DNA of 64,000 bases from Myxococcales bacterium (lineage in GTDB: Bacteria; Myxococcota_A; Polyangia; Polyangiales; Ga0077539), in NCBI GenBank assembly GCA_016793325.1, contig JAEUKI010000075.1, positions 358,266 to 422,265 of the forward strand, in the 5' to 3' direction. The first letter of the stretch is position 1, and every line of letters begins with the position of its first letter. The notes below the pieces were generated by a model. The model ran no database searches and was not told the origin of the DNA. It saw nothing but the letters and a program-made list of their open reading frames with translations. Position numbers and translations under genes: made by a program. Positions 50,655 to 59,700 of this stretch are shown one piece after another.

Positions 50655-51236
50655 ATGACCGCCGCGCGAATCGTCGGCAACGACCCGTACCTCGAAGCCG
50701 TCCGCGACGCCGCGCCCCCTGGACGTCGCGCAGAGCTCGTGAGCGGCTCGCTCTTGATGTCTCCCGCGCCGCGCAGCATCCATCAGCTCGCGCAGGGAGC
50801 TCTGTACGCACAATTGCGCGCGGCAGTGGCCGTGCGTCGCCGCGGCAACAGCGGGCCTCCGCCGAGCTGGTGGTTTCTTTTGGAGCCCGAGCTGCATCTC
50901 GGACCACTGCCGGACAAGACCAACCCCGACATCACAGGCTGGCGCGTCGAGCGCGCGCCGGACGTTCACGCATATCCCATCACGACCGCGCCAGACTGGG
51001 TCTGCGAAGTGCTCTCGCCTTCGACCGAGTCCTTCGACCGTGGAACGAAGCTCCCTGCGTTTGCGAGTCACGGCGTCGCGCACGCGTGGCTCGTCGATCC
51101 CGATGTTCGTCGGCTCGAGGTGTATCGACTCGAGCGCGCTTCGGTGCGCGAGGTCGCGCGATTCGACGGGGACGCGCTCGTTCGTGTCGAGCCCTTCGAC
51201 GGCGTCGAGATCGACCTCGCAGAGCTCTGGGGCTGA
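50655..51236 (+). CDS. Uma2 family PD-(D/E)XK-fold protein
   Basis: From ATG at 50655 the product is 193 residues, the usual size for Uma2 (DUF820). Candidate active-site residues follow the family order: Glu80 region in EPELHLG, Asp92 in PDITGW, Glu118 in DWVCEVLSPSTESFDRGTKL, and a Lys at 132 before FASHGVAHAWLVDPDVRRLE. These proteins have a restriction-endonuclease-like fold and are expanded in cyanobacteria and myxobacteria, but their biological role is largely unknown. It is preceded by the tandem repeat array and converges on the metalloprotease gene at 51255. Confidence 0.9.
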   Translation: MTAARIVGNDPYLEAVRDAAPPGRRAELVSGSLLMSPAPRSIHQLAQGALYAQLRAAVAVRRRGNSGPPPSWWFLLEPELHLGPLPDKTNPDITGWRVERAPDVHAYPITTAPDWVCEVLSPSTESFDRGTKLPAFASHGVAHAWLVDPDVRRLEVYRLERASVREVARFDGDALVRVEPFDGVEIDLAELWG

Positions 51237-51254
51237 GCCCTCGCGAGTCTCCGT

Positions 51255-52856
51255 TCACTGCACGAGCACGGAGCTTCGCAGCACGCGGCCCTGACCCGCG
51301 GAGAACGTGAGCAGCCCCGGCGTCGCCGACCAGAACATCGTGTTGCGCCCAGCGCCCGTCGCGTCCGTGGGCGTGTCCGAGATGGGGTCCACCGCGCCGA
51401 ACGGACCGCAGTCCATTTGCGTCGGCGCTGTGCACGGAGCGAGTCGCTCGCGCGTGTGCCAGAGCCCGAGATAGTGCCCGACCTCGTGGCTGATCGTGTT
51501 CGAGAGGAGGTCGCGCGCGCCGCCGCCGTTGGCTGTGCCGTCCCAGCTGATCACGACGCCCGATTGAATCGTGCCGTGAACGCCCGGCGGACCGACGATG
51601 TCTCCCGCGACGCCGATCGCTCCGTCGAGCCCCGCGCTCGTCGCGAGCGAACGAACGAAGTACACGTTGACCTCGTTCACGTTGGCGGCCATGCGCGTCG
51701 CGAACAGATCGTCCATCTCCGTCTGCGAGTCGATGATCGTGTAGCGCGCAGCGTCCGCCGTGGAGACGTCTTCGTAGCCCGCGACCGAGACGTTGATCCC
51801 CACGGTCGCGTACGCTTGACGCATCCCCGTGAGCGCGGTTTGCAGCCGCGCGTTGGCCATCGCGTTCGCGGCGGTGATGCCCACGCCGGGCGCGAACAAA
51901 AGCCGCAGTCGAAGCGCGCCCGTCGCGGGGAGCGCTCCTCCGGGCGCGCGCTTGACCCGCAATACGACGCGCATGCGTCGCGTGGTCGCGGAGGTTCCGC
52001 GGTCGTTGAAGAGCCCCGCGAAGTATCGGTAGCGGCCCGCTTGCAGTCGCAGCGTGTCGCTCGAGGGCGCGAGGACCGAGTTGATTTGTGGTGTCGCGAG
52101 GATGTCCCGAATGGGCTGGTCTCGAACGATCGTCCACGTGGTGCTGTCGATCCAGTTGGTCCCGTCCGGCGCCGTCACGCGCACGACGCCCGCGAGCAGA
52201 TCGCGCCCCGCGATGTCCTGCACCCACATCGTCCAAGCGACCGCGTCCGGCGAGAGCTCGAACGCGCGCTCGGTCGGGCGATCGACGGCGGCGCTCCCTT
52301 CGAACACCGCGAACTCGTCGACCCTCGGCGCGGTCACGGGCTCGAAGCCGCACGCGCGCACGCCGGTGAGGCCCGGGGCCGCGAGGCACCGAGCGCCCGT
52401 GGCGCACTGCATATCCGTGCTGCAAAACAAGCGACATACGCCGCTGGTGCAGTAGTTGGAGCCGCAGTCGCTCTCGCGCGCGCAGGCCTCGCCTTCGACG
52501 GCGCTCCCTGGGTCGACGACGCCGCACAAGGTCCGCGGAGGACGCCCCGCGACGCGGTCGACGGCGCAGCGGCTCCCGCTCTCGGCGCACTCTTCGTCGT
52601 TGGTGCACGGCACGGTGCACACGTGCGCGATGTTCGCGTCGAGCGCGCAGAGCAGCCCCATCTCGCACTCGTCGTCCGACGCGCAGAGCGCCCCGCGCCC
52701 GCCGCGCATCACGGGGACCCGCACGTCCACGCCAGTGTCCGCGCCCGAGTCGCTCGCGGCGTCTCCGCCGTCGCTTCCGCTCGAAACGCGCGCGCCGCAC
52801 GCGGACAACATCGACGCCATGGCGAAGCACAAAGCGAAAGAAGGCGAGGAGCGCAT
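51255..52856 (-). CDS. Lipoprotein zinc metalloprotease (pappalysin/matrixin-like)
   Basis: The product is 533 residues. The lipobox MLSAC places Cys20 at the mature end, followed by a Gly/Asp/Ser spacer. A cysteine-rich region (ALCASDDECEMGLLCALDAN, CTNDEECAESGSRC, CARESDCGSNYC, CSTDMQCATGARC) consists of short EGF/dickkopf-like units. A beta-domain follows, with WVQDIAGRDLLAGVVRVTAP. The catalytic domain has HEVGHYLGLWH near 453-463 and the Met-turn RNTMFWSA near 505, the metzincin layout closest to M43 pappalysin-like proteases. It is probably surface-anchored with the catalytic domain exposed. TATGCT lies 8 nt before its start. Confidence 0.88.
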   Translation of the reverse strand: MRSSPSFALCFAMASMLSACGARVSSGSDGGDAASDSGADTGVDVRVPVMRGGRGALCASDDECEMGLLCALDANIAHVCTVPCTNDEECAESGSRCAVDRVAGRPPRTLCGVVDPGSAVEGEACARESDCGSNYCTSGVCRLFCSTDMQCATGARCLAAPGLTGVRACGFEPVTAPRVDEFAVFEGSAAVDRPTERAFELSPDAVAWTMWVQDIAGRDLLAGVVRVTAPDGTNWIDSTTWTIVRDQPIRDILATPQINSVLAPSSDTLRLQAGRYRYFAGLFNDRGTSATTRRMRVVLRVKRAPGGALPATGALRLRLLFAPGVGITAANAMANARLQTALTGMRQAYATVGINVSVAGYEDVSTADAARYTIIDSQTEMDDLFATRMAANVNEVNVYFVRSLATSAGLDGAIGVAGDIVGPPGVHGTIQSGVVISWDGTANGGGARDLLSNTISHEVGHYLGLWHTRERLAPCTAPTQMDCGPFGAVDPISDTPTDATGAGRNTMFWSATPGLLTFSAGQGRVLRSSVLVQ

Positions 52857-52864
52857 CGTTGGAG

Positions 52865-52870
52865 AGCATA
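52865..52870 (-). promoter_or_regulatory. Putative -10 (TATGCT) for the metalloprotease gene
   Basis: On the minus strand TATGCT ends 8 nt before the ATG at 52856, fitting the TAnnnT-near-start pattern of this window. It lies within the 89-nt divergent promoter region shared with the gene at 52946. Confidence 0.35.
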
Positions 52871-52932
52871 GCCTACACCCCTCTGGTGCATCGCTCGTCG
52901 GGGTTTGCGCTTCGAAATGGTTCGTTCGCGAG

Positions 52933-52938
52933 TAGACT
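52933..52938 (+). promoter_or_regulatory. Putative -10 (TAGACT) for the 52946 gene
   Basis: TAGACT ends 7 nt before the GTG at 52946, supporting that start and the near-leaderless pattern. Confidence 0.3.
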
Positions 52939-52945
52939 CGTCCTC

Positions 52946-54049
52946 GTGCGCATTCGAAGACATCGGTTCGATGTAGGTCTTCGGGGGATGGCGTTGCTCG
53001 GGTTCAGCGCGGCGGGCTGCGCGCTGCCACACGCGCAGCTACGAGGAGGGGCCGCGGGAGACGGGAGCGCCGCGGACAGCGTCGAGGACATCGCCGACGA
53101 CGCGACTCGAATCGATGTGCCTGAAATCGATTCCACCGCGCCGGACGTGCCCGTCGAGCCTCCGGGGGACGTCCCAGATGTGACGGACGCGCGCGCGGAC
53201 ACGGGCATCGATACGGGCGTGGATTCGGGCGTCGATACGGGTGTGGACTCTGGCGTGGACACCGGCGTCGATAGCCGCGTCGATACGGGCGTCGACACGG
53301 GTGTGGACGCGGGCTGCCCGAGCGGGACCTTCGACTGCGGCGACGGTCGGTGTCGTACGGTCGTCGCGACGGTGGACACGTGCCGCTCGGCGACGAGCGA
53401 CGGCGTGCACGTGCTCACCGTCGGCGGAACGCCTTGGTGTTCGTACTGCCGCGACAACAGCGACGGCCCGCGATGGACCTTGGTCCTGCGCGTCAACGGC
53501 TCGGACGAAGGCGGGCGCGATCCTCAGCGCTTTCAGTACAGCTCGGAGTACTGGCGTGACACGCGCGTCTATCAGCCGTGGGCGCTCGACATCGCCGACG
53601 ATCGAGAGTGCAAGCTCCGCGGCTTCTTCGCGCAGAGCTTCACGGACATTCGCATCGTGGTGACGGGAACCGATCGCATGACGGGGCTCACGTCGGTGCG
53701 CTCGATGGGTCGAACGGTGTCGTCGCTGCGCGACGTGTTCGCGGGCGGAGACAATCAGTTCAACAACTTGTGGACCGCGGACGCGTTTCTCTCGCTGGCG
53801 CCCGCGGCGCGCGTGCAGCGACGAAACATGCGCGTCGGGTTCAACGTGACCTCGGGCAGCGAGGACTTCGCGCGCGTTCGCATCGGCGTCGTCGGCGACG
53901 AGAGCGACCCGTTCGGAACGCCCGACTCGTACTTCGGCCTCGGCGGATCGCTCCGCGGTTCGACCGACTACAGCGCGGGCAACGTCGCGACGTTCAACGA
54001 CCCGAGCAATCGCGACACGCCGTACTACGCGCTCGTGTACGTGCGTTGA
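52946..54049 (+). CDS. Fibrinogen-C-like lipoprotein with DTGVD-repeat stalk
   Basis: From GTG at 52946 the product is 367 residues: RIRRHRFDVGLRGMALLGFS then AAGC, a lipobox. A long acidic spacer contains a run of D-T/S-G-V/I-D units at 53197-53310 (DTGVDSGVDTGVDSGVDTGV and onward), which is probably extended and calcium-rich. After a Cys pair (TFDCGDGRCRTVVATVDTC), the domain WCSYCRDNSDGPRWTLVLRV and FQYSSEYWRDTRVYQPWALD resembles the start of fibrinogen-C/FReD-type lectin domains (YCDxxxDGGGWTLV). A C-terminal region has GGDNQFNNLWTADAFLS and GTPDSYFGLGG. Recognition of sugars or surfaces is inferred. The upstream ATG at 52859 would bury the signal. Confidence 0.75.
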   Translation: MRIRRHRFDVGLRGMALLGFSAAGCALPHAQLRGGAAGDGSAADSVEDIADDATRIDVPEIDSTAPDVPVEPPGDVPDVTDARADTGIDTGVDSGVDTGVDSGVDTGVDSRVDTGVDTGVDAGCPSGTFDCGDGRCRTVVATVDTCRSATSDGVHVLTVGGTPWCSYCRDNSDGPRWTLVLRVNGSDEGGRDPQRFQYSSEYWRDTRVYQPWALDIADDRECKLRGFFAQSFTDIRIVVTGTDRMTGLTSVRSMGRTVSSLRDVFAGGDNQFNNLWTADAFLSLAPAARVQRRNMRVGFNVTSGSEDFARVRIGVVGDESDPFGTPDSYFGLGGSLRGSTDYSAGNVATFNDPSNRDTPYYALVYVR

Positions 54050-54159
54050 GCAGAGGATGAACGCGGTCGCAAAGGGGCGCCGGAGCTGAGCGCGCGTTTG
54101 CCAGACGCCCAAGAGGGCAAGCGCTCATCGTGACTCGAGGTTGGTCAGCAAACAACGCT

Positions 54160-54294
54160 GCCAATTGGGCACCGCGGCCGCGCAGCGCAGCCCCCACCCG
54201 CGCTGCCGCGCGCCCCGCCCCCACGTAGTGAGGGCGGGGCTTTGCATTGAGGAAATGCAGTGATTGGACTTACAAATTGATTGTGTGGGCCATC
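54160..54294 (+). repeat. Left arm of a 135-bp inverted repeat
   Basis: This arm is the reverse complement of 54726-54860 with 3 mismatches in 135 bp. It contains a GCCCCGCC...GGCGGGGC hairpin (54211-54240 region) and starts GCCAATTGGGCACCGCGGCC. It lies in the 931-nt non-coding gap between convergent genes. Confidence 0.9.
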
Positions 54295-54367
54295 GATCAG
54301 CAAGGGCCGTTTGTCGCTCGATCGAGGTGTACGCTCTTACGGAGAGTGACCAGCTCGAACCACGGCA

Positions 54368-54434
54368 CACACAATCAACATCTGAGCCCGACCGCAGTAC
54401 TCCACACAATGCGAAGCCCTGCCCTCACAACGTG
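54368..54434 (+). repeat. Degenerate third copy of the arm
   Basis: CACACAATCAAC...AATGCGAAGCCCTGCCCTCA aligns to the start of the right arm in the same orientation, with many C/T and A/G differences and one 1-nt gap. It lacks the rest of the arm. The remaining loop sequence 54435-54725 is relatively AT-rich at its start and has no gene. Confidence 0.6.
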
Positions 54435-54725
54435 CTCTGGATTGACCTCATCGCGAAGTCGGCGCGCGCCTGAGAAAATCCAGTCTATTTCCAATCCAGT
54501 GTGCTCGATGGCTGCCCCCCCCCACCTTCAGTTGGGGTCAGCGAAAGCACGGCTGTGCGCCGCAAGCAGCGCACGAAGCAGCGACGACGAAGCTGCGTCG
54601 CGGCGCAATCACGCAGCGCAAACACGACGATCGCCCCTCCACTGCCGCGGATCACGCAGTGCGCCGCGTGCGGCGCACGAGCAACTGCTCGCTGCGCCCA
54701 ACTTCAGTTCGGCGCACCCCAGTGC

Positions 54726-54860
54726 GATGGCCCACACAATCAACTTGTAAGTACAATCACTGCATTTCCTCAATGCAAAGCCCCGCCCTCACTATGTGGG
54801 GGCGGGGCGCGCGGCAGCGCGGGTGGGGGCTGCGCTGCGCGGCCGCGGTGCCCAATTGGC
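54726..54860 (-). repeat. Right arm of a 135-bp inverted repeat
   Basis: Partner of 54160-54294 (132/135 identical, inverted). The arms enclose a 431-bp loop, giving an element of 701 bp. No obvious direct target duplication is seen at the outer edges. The downstream 54861-54980 holds nothing recognisable before the kinase stop. Confidence 0.9.
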
Positions 54861-54980
54861 TGTCGTCTTCCTCGCAGAACTTGGGTCACGGTGAGGGCTT
54901 GTCCTCGGGCCGCGTGATTCTTGTTCCGGCGCGCGCCGCTTGTTCGCGGATCACGATGCGCCCCCGTTCCCCACGGACCG

Positions 54981-56465
54981 CTACGCGATCGCGGCGCGCA
55001 CGAGCACGCCGAGCGCTGCGAGCACGATGAGCGCGCTCATGATCATGCCCGTGAAGGCGACCCACGGCTTGCGGTCGACGAGTCGACCGGCCTCGCGCGT
55101 CATGCGCTTGGTCATCGTGATGGGGCACTGAACCTGGCAGCGTCCCTCGAGGATCGCCTGCAAGTACTCGATCATTTCGGCGGCGCTCTGGAAGCGCGCC
55201 TCGGGCTTCTTCGAGAAGCCCTTTCGAAACATGTGCAGGTACTCCGCGGGCGGCGAGCCCATGGGGGCGTCCGAGTACCAGCCCATGTCGCCGACGGGGA
55301 TCTCGTCGGAGATCACCGCGTGGATCATCGCAGCGACGCTCGGCTTGTCGTGCAAGTAGTGCTTGAGGCCGAGCAGCTCGTGGAGCATCACCATGGCGGA
55401 GTACATGTCCGAGCGCTCGTCGATCTGATCGTTGAGGCCGAGCGCTTGTTCGGGGGACATGTACGCGGGCGTTCCGATGAGCGAGCCGTGGCGCGTCGTG
55501 AAGCGTCGGCCCAGCTTGCCCTGCTCGGGCGCGGCGTCGGCGCTCTGGTTGTCCGCGTCTGCGGCGCCGCCGAGCTCGCCCTGACGACGCACGGGCTTCG
55601 CGATGCCCCAGTCCATGAGCATCACTTCGCCGTACGGCCCCACCATCACGTTGGCGGGTTTGAGGTCTCGGTGAACGATCCCGTTGGCGTGCGCGTAGTG
55701 GAGCGCGCGGAGCACGCCCAAGAAGAGCTCGACGCGCGCTTCGATGGTGTACTTCGCGCGGGTCTTCTCGTCGCCATCACGGAGCTTCTCGATCAACGTC
55801 TCGAGGGTCTCGCCCTCGACGTACTTCATCACGAAGAAGTACCGCCCCTGTTCGTCGATCCCGACGTCGTGAATGGGAACGATGTTGGGGTGCTCGAGCT
55901 GCCCGACGATGTGCACTTCGTCGACGAAGCGCGCCATGCCCGCGGCGGTGAGCGCCTCGGGGTGCAGTCGCTTGAGCGCGATCTTGCGGCCGATGTCTTC
56001 GTCCATCGCGAGCGCGACCTCGCCCATGCCTCCCTCGCCGAGCTTCTTCACCTCGTTGTAGCGAGCCTTGTTGCGGGGAATGAGCTGGATCTCGACGCCG
56101 TCGCCCGACACTTCGGGCAGCACGGTGCTCACCTTGGTTCCGAGCGTGGCCTTGGTGCTGGCCGAGCCGAGGTCCGCCGCGGTCGCCGCGTGCGTGCTGC
56201 TCGGCGAGGCGTCCGCCGCCAGCGTGTGCGCGAGGCCCGCCTCAGCGGGGTGCGAAACGACCAACGTCGCCACCTGCGAGGCTGGCGGCGCTGTAGGTGC
56301 GGGCGTCGCGTGGCTCTCGTACGCGAGCGTCTGTGATGGTCTTGCCGCGGGAGTGGCTCGTGGAGGAGCCACAGAGGGATCGTCGTAACCGAGCGTCCGA
56401 GCGACGGGACCGTTCGACGGCGCCGACGGAGTAGATGGATTCGACGAATTCGAGTTCGAGCTCAT
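54981..56465 (-). CDS. Membrane-anchored Ser/Thr protein kinase (Pkn2-type)
   Basis: From ATG at 56465 (AAGGG 9 nt upstream) the product is 494 residues. The first ~130 are Ser/Thr/Pro/Ala-rich and disordered, with many possible phosphorylation sites. The kinase domain follows: KKLGEGGMGEVALAMDEDIG with the glycine loop, ALKRLHPEA (ATP Lys), HRDLKPANVMV near 265, MDWGIAKP where the usual DFG is DWG, and GTPAYMSPEQALGLNDQIDE. A single transmembrane helix (WVAFTGMIMSALIVLAALGV) near 468-494 ends the protein, with almost nothing outside the membrane. DWG in place of DFG occurs in some myxobacterial kinases and need not abolish activity. The FHA-GGDEF protein is a conceivable partner but is 20 kb away. 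Confidence 0.9.
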   Translation of the reverse strand: MSSNSNSSNPSTPSAPSNGPVARTLGYDDPSVAPPRATPAARPSQTLAYESHATPAPTAPPASQVATLVVSHPAEAGLAHTLAADASPSSTHAATAADLGSASTKATLGTKVSTVLPEVSGDGVEIQLIPRNKARYNEVKKLGEGGMGEVALAMDEDIGRKIALKRLHPEALTAAGMARFVDEVHIVGQLEHPNIVPIHDVGIDEQGRYFFVMKYVEGETLETLIEKLRDGDEKTRAKYTIEARVELFLGVLRALHYAHANGIVHRDLKPANVMVGPYGEVMLMDWGIAKPVRRQGELGGAADADNQSADAAPEQGKLGRRFTTRHGSLIGTPAYMSPEQALGLNDQIDERSDMYSAMVMLHELLGLKHYLHDKPSVAAMIHAVISDEIPVGDMGWYSDAPMGSPPAEYLHMFRKGFSKKPEARFQSAAEMIEYLQAILEGRCQVQCPITMTKRMTREAGRLVDRKPWVAFTGMIMSALIVLAALGVLVRAAIA

Positions 56466-56705
56466 GTCTTGCCCTTCGAGTGAAACGCGATACGCAGCAT
56501 AGAGTCCGTTGGCTCTGGGCAGGATTCTCTCGCAACGATTCTTCACGAAGAGCGCGACCCCGCGTTGATCCGTGGCCAACCCACTGGCCACCGCGCGGCG
56601 CCTGCGGCCGCCATGAACGGTGATTCACCAGTAAAATCGCAGACCAACGAAGATATTCGTGGGGAGTGCGCCGCGCGGGTCGGCGTACATTGCAGACGAT
56701 CTTCG

Positions 56706-59700
56706 ATGAACGCTCGACGCCAACTTTGTCTGACCGCCGCAGGAGCGCTGACCTTGGTCGCTCCCGATTCGTTCGCGCAGTCCGCGGGAGCGTCCGCGAG
56801 CGTCACCGTCGGCGCGCGCGCCGACGTGTCTGCGGGCGTGGCCGTTGCCGCTCCGAGCCGCGCGGACATCGGCGCTGCGCTCAGCCGCATTCCGTTGCGC
56901 ATCGGCGTCCACGGCGGTCTGGGTTGGACGCGATCGTGGGACAGGCCGCTGCTCGACGGCTACGCGACGGAGATCGGCGGCTCGCTCGGCGTGTGGGCGA
57001 CACCCTGGCTCGCGATCGAAGGCCGCGGAACGTACACGGGACTCTTGCGTCGCGTCGTCGACGCTGACGCCAACGGCCGCGCGGACGCAAACCCTGGCTA
57101 CCTCGAGTCGCTGTTGGTCACGGGGCAGCTTCGCTTTCGACTGAGCGAAGACGAAGAGAAGCGCCGCAACGGCTGGTCGTTTTCGATCGGCGGCGGCGCG
57201 TTGATTCCGTGGGCCAACGCGGACGGACGCGGCGCAGGACCGATCGCTGAAGCCGCCATCGCGCGTCACGTGGGGGTCCTCTCGCAGAGCGGCTCGGCGC
57301 TGGATCTCTCGTTCGAGCTGCGCGCGCGCACGGGCTTCGGCTCGCTCATCGATTACCAATCCATCGTCGGCGGCGTCGCTGCAGCGTGGGAGGGCAACCA
57401 ACGGGTGGGCGCGCGCGTGGGGCCCCGCGTCGGCTATCGCCCCGGACACACCGCGGGCATCGAGGGCACCGTCGGCGGTTACTTCAGCAACCCCGCCCTC
57501 GCCGGAACGAACATCCTCTGGTCCAACGCCGGCGGCGGCTTCGGCGTGCACATGGGCTTGGTGCTCTCGCCGGGCTTCGAGCTGATGGCGCGCGGCGGCT
57601 ACCAGGGCCGCGGCGCCGGTCGCAGAGACGACGACTGGCTCCACTTCGGCTTCGTCGAAGGCGGCCTTCGCGCGCGCTGGTATCTCTTCTTCGCCGAGGT
57701 CGACGCGGGCCTCTTCGCGCCCTTCGGCGCGTTTCGCGATCGCGTCGCGACGAGCCCCTTCGCGGGCGGCGCCATCGGTCTGCGCTTGCCCTTCAACGGC
57801 CCCGAGAACGAGGGCTTTCGCTTCGTCACGGGCCTTCGCACGCGCGTCGGTCTCACGAGCGAGCGATCGTTCGACGGGCTCTTCTTCACGGCGGGCATCG
57901 AGTTCGAGGGAGGCCAACACCACGCGGCGTTTCCGAGATTTTCTCCGCCGAGCGTCGAGGTCGTCCCCGTGGGTGTGGGCGCCGCGGGAAGCGTTGGCGT
58001 CGCGGGAAGCGCGCGAGTGTCGGTCGGGTCGTCCGCGCGCACGGGCACCGTGGGCGCGCAGGGCACCGCCGTCACCACCAGCGGTTCGCGGGGCTCGGTC
58101 GCGTACGGATCGCAGGGCGGATCGGTCATGGTGCCCGCGGAGCCCGCGCGCGTTCCCCTCGCGATCAACCTCGGGTTTCACGCGGGGTACATCGGCCCGA
58201 TGCAGGGCGCGCGGCTGCAGCGCACGGTCGGAGAGCTCTCGCTCACCGCGAGCTACACGCCGACGCACTGGTTCGCGCTCGACGCGCGCGCCGCGTGGTT
58301 CGGAGCGTTCGCACGCACGGAAGACACCAACCGCGACGGCCGCACGGACACGACGTTCGACGGCTTCGGCGGCCCGCACCTGTCGCTCGGCGGTCGCTTT
58401 CGATGGCTCGATGACACCGAGAGCCTGCGGTACGGATGGACCTTCGCGCTCGCGGGCGGAGCGATGTTGCCGACCACGGGACCGCTCGTCGCGCGCGGCC
58501 CTGGCGCGACGATCGACCTCGCGATCGCCAGGGAGTTCGGCTGGATGCTCGACGCACACAACGCGTTCGGCTTCGCGGTCGAGCTCCGCGGACGCACGGG
58601 CCTCGGCGCGTGGGGCGACTATCAGACCGCGATGATCGGCGTGCGCGCTTGGTGGGAGGGCAACATCCCCAAGGGTCGCACACGAATTCAAGAGACGACC
58701 GCCTATCGCCCCGGGCACACCGTCGCGTTCGACGGCGGGCTCGCGATCTTTCCCTTCGGCGCGGTGCGGGGCAACGGCGCGCGCTACTTCGGCGACATCG
58801 GCGCGCACCTCGGCGCCACCGCAGGAATCGTCTTTACGCCCGGCTTCGAGTGGTCGCTCCGCGGCGGCTACCTCCACCGCGCGGGCTCGTCCAACATCGA
58901 CGATCTGCAGGCGATCACGCTCGAGACCGGCCCGCGGATGCGCATCGGCTGGATCGAAGCGCGCGCGATCGCGGGCTACGCGGCGGTCTTCGGCGCGCAT
59001 CGCGACGAGGTGCAGAGCGCGTTCTACGCAGGCGCGGGCGTGCACGCGCGGCTGGCGGTCACCGAGCGCGTGCGCTTCCTCGCGGGGATCGAGGGCCGCT
59101 TCGCCCTGGCTAACGAGCGCGCGCTCGATCACATCAGCCTCCAGCTCGGCTTCGAGTTCGAGGGCGGATCGCACTTCGCAGCGCCGTTTCCGCGACGCGA
59201 AGTCACCTACGAGCCGCCTCCCGCGGTCGACGTCGTCACGTATCCGACGACGCGACCCGTCACGCCCGTGCGCGCGTCGGGGACGACGAGCGTCGGCGTG
59301 TCGGGAGGCGCTGGCGTTGGTGTTGGTGTTGGCGTCGCCGCGGGCGCATCGGTGTCGACGGGCGTGACGGTTCCGCTTCGCGTGTCGCTCGGCATGGGAA
59401 TGCACGCTGCGTCGCGCGGCCTCGGGCGCTTCGAGCTCGACGGCTCGGGCGGGATGTATCAGCTGTCGGTCGGCTGGGTTCCCTCGCGGTGGTTCGTGCT
59501 CGAAGCGACGGGGAGCTTGCTCACGGCGCGCGGGCGCAACGCAGACCTCAACGGCGATGGAGGCAACGACGTCGTGCGCGACGGAATGCTCCTCGGCGCG
59601 GTCTCCGTGGGTCCTCGATTTCGTGTGCTCACCGATGACTTCGCGCGCTTCGGGTGGAGCTTTCTCCTCGCGGGCGGCGTGATGGCGAGCCCTGTTGGCG

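Noticed and set aside
54247..54917. Small ORFs in the inverted-repeat element sharing SPALT-WGRGARQRGWGL
   Set aside because: The peptide is shared only because the DNA arms are repeats; there are no start signals, codon bias is poor and several frames are open.
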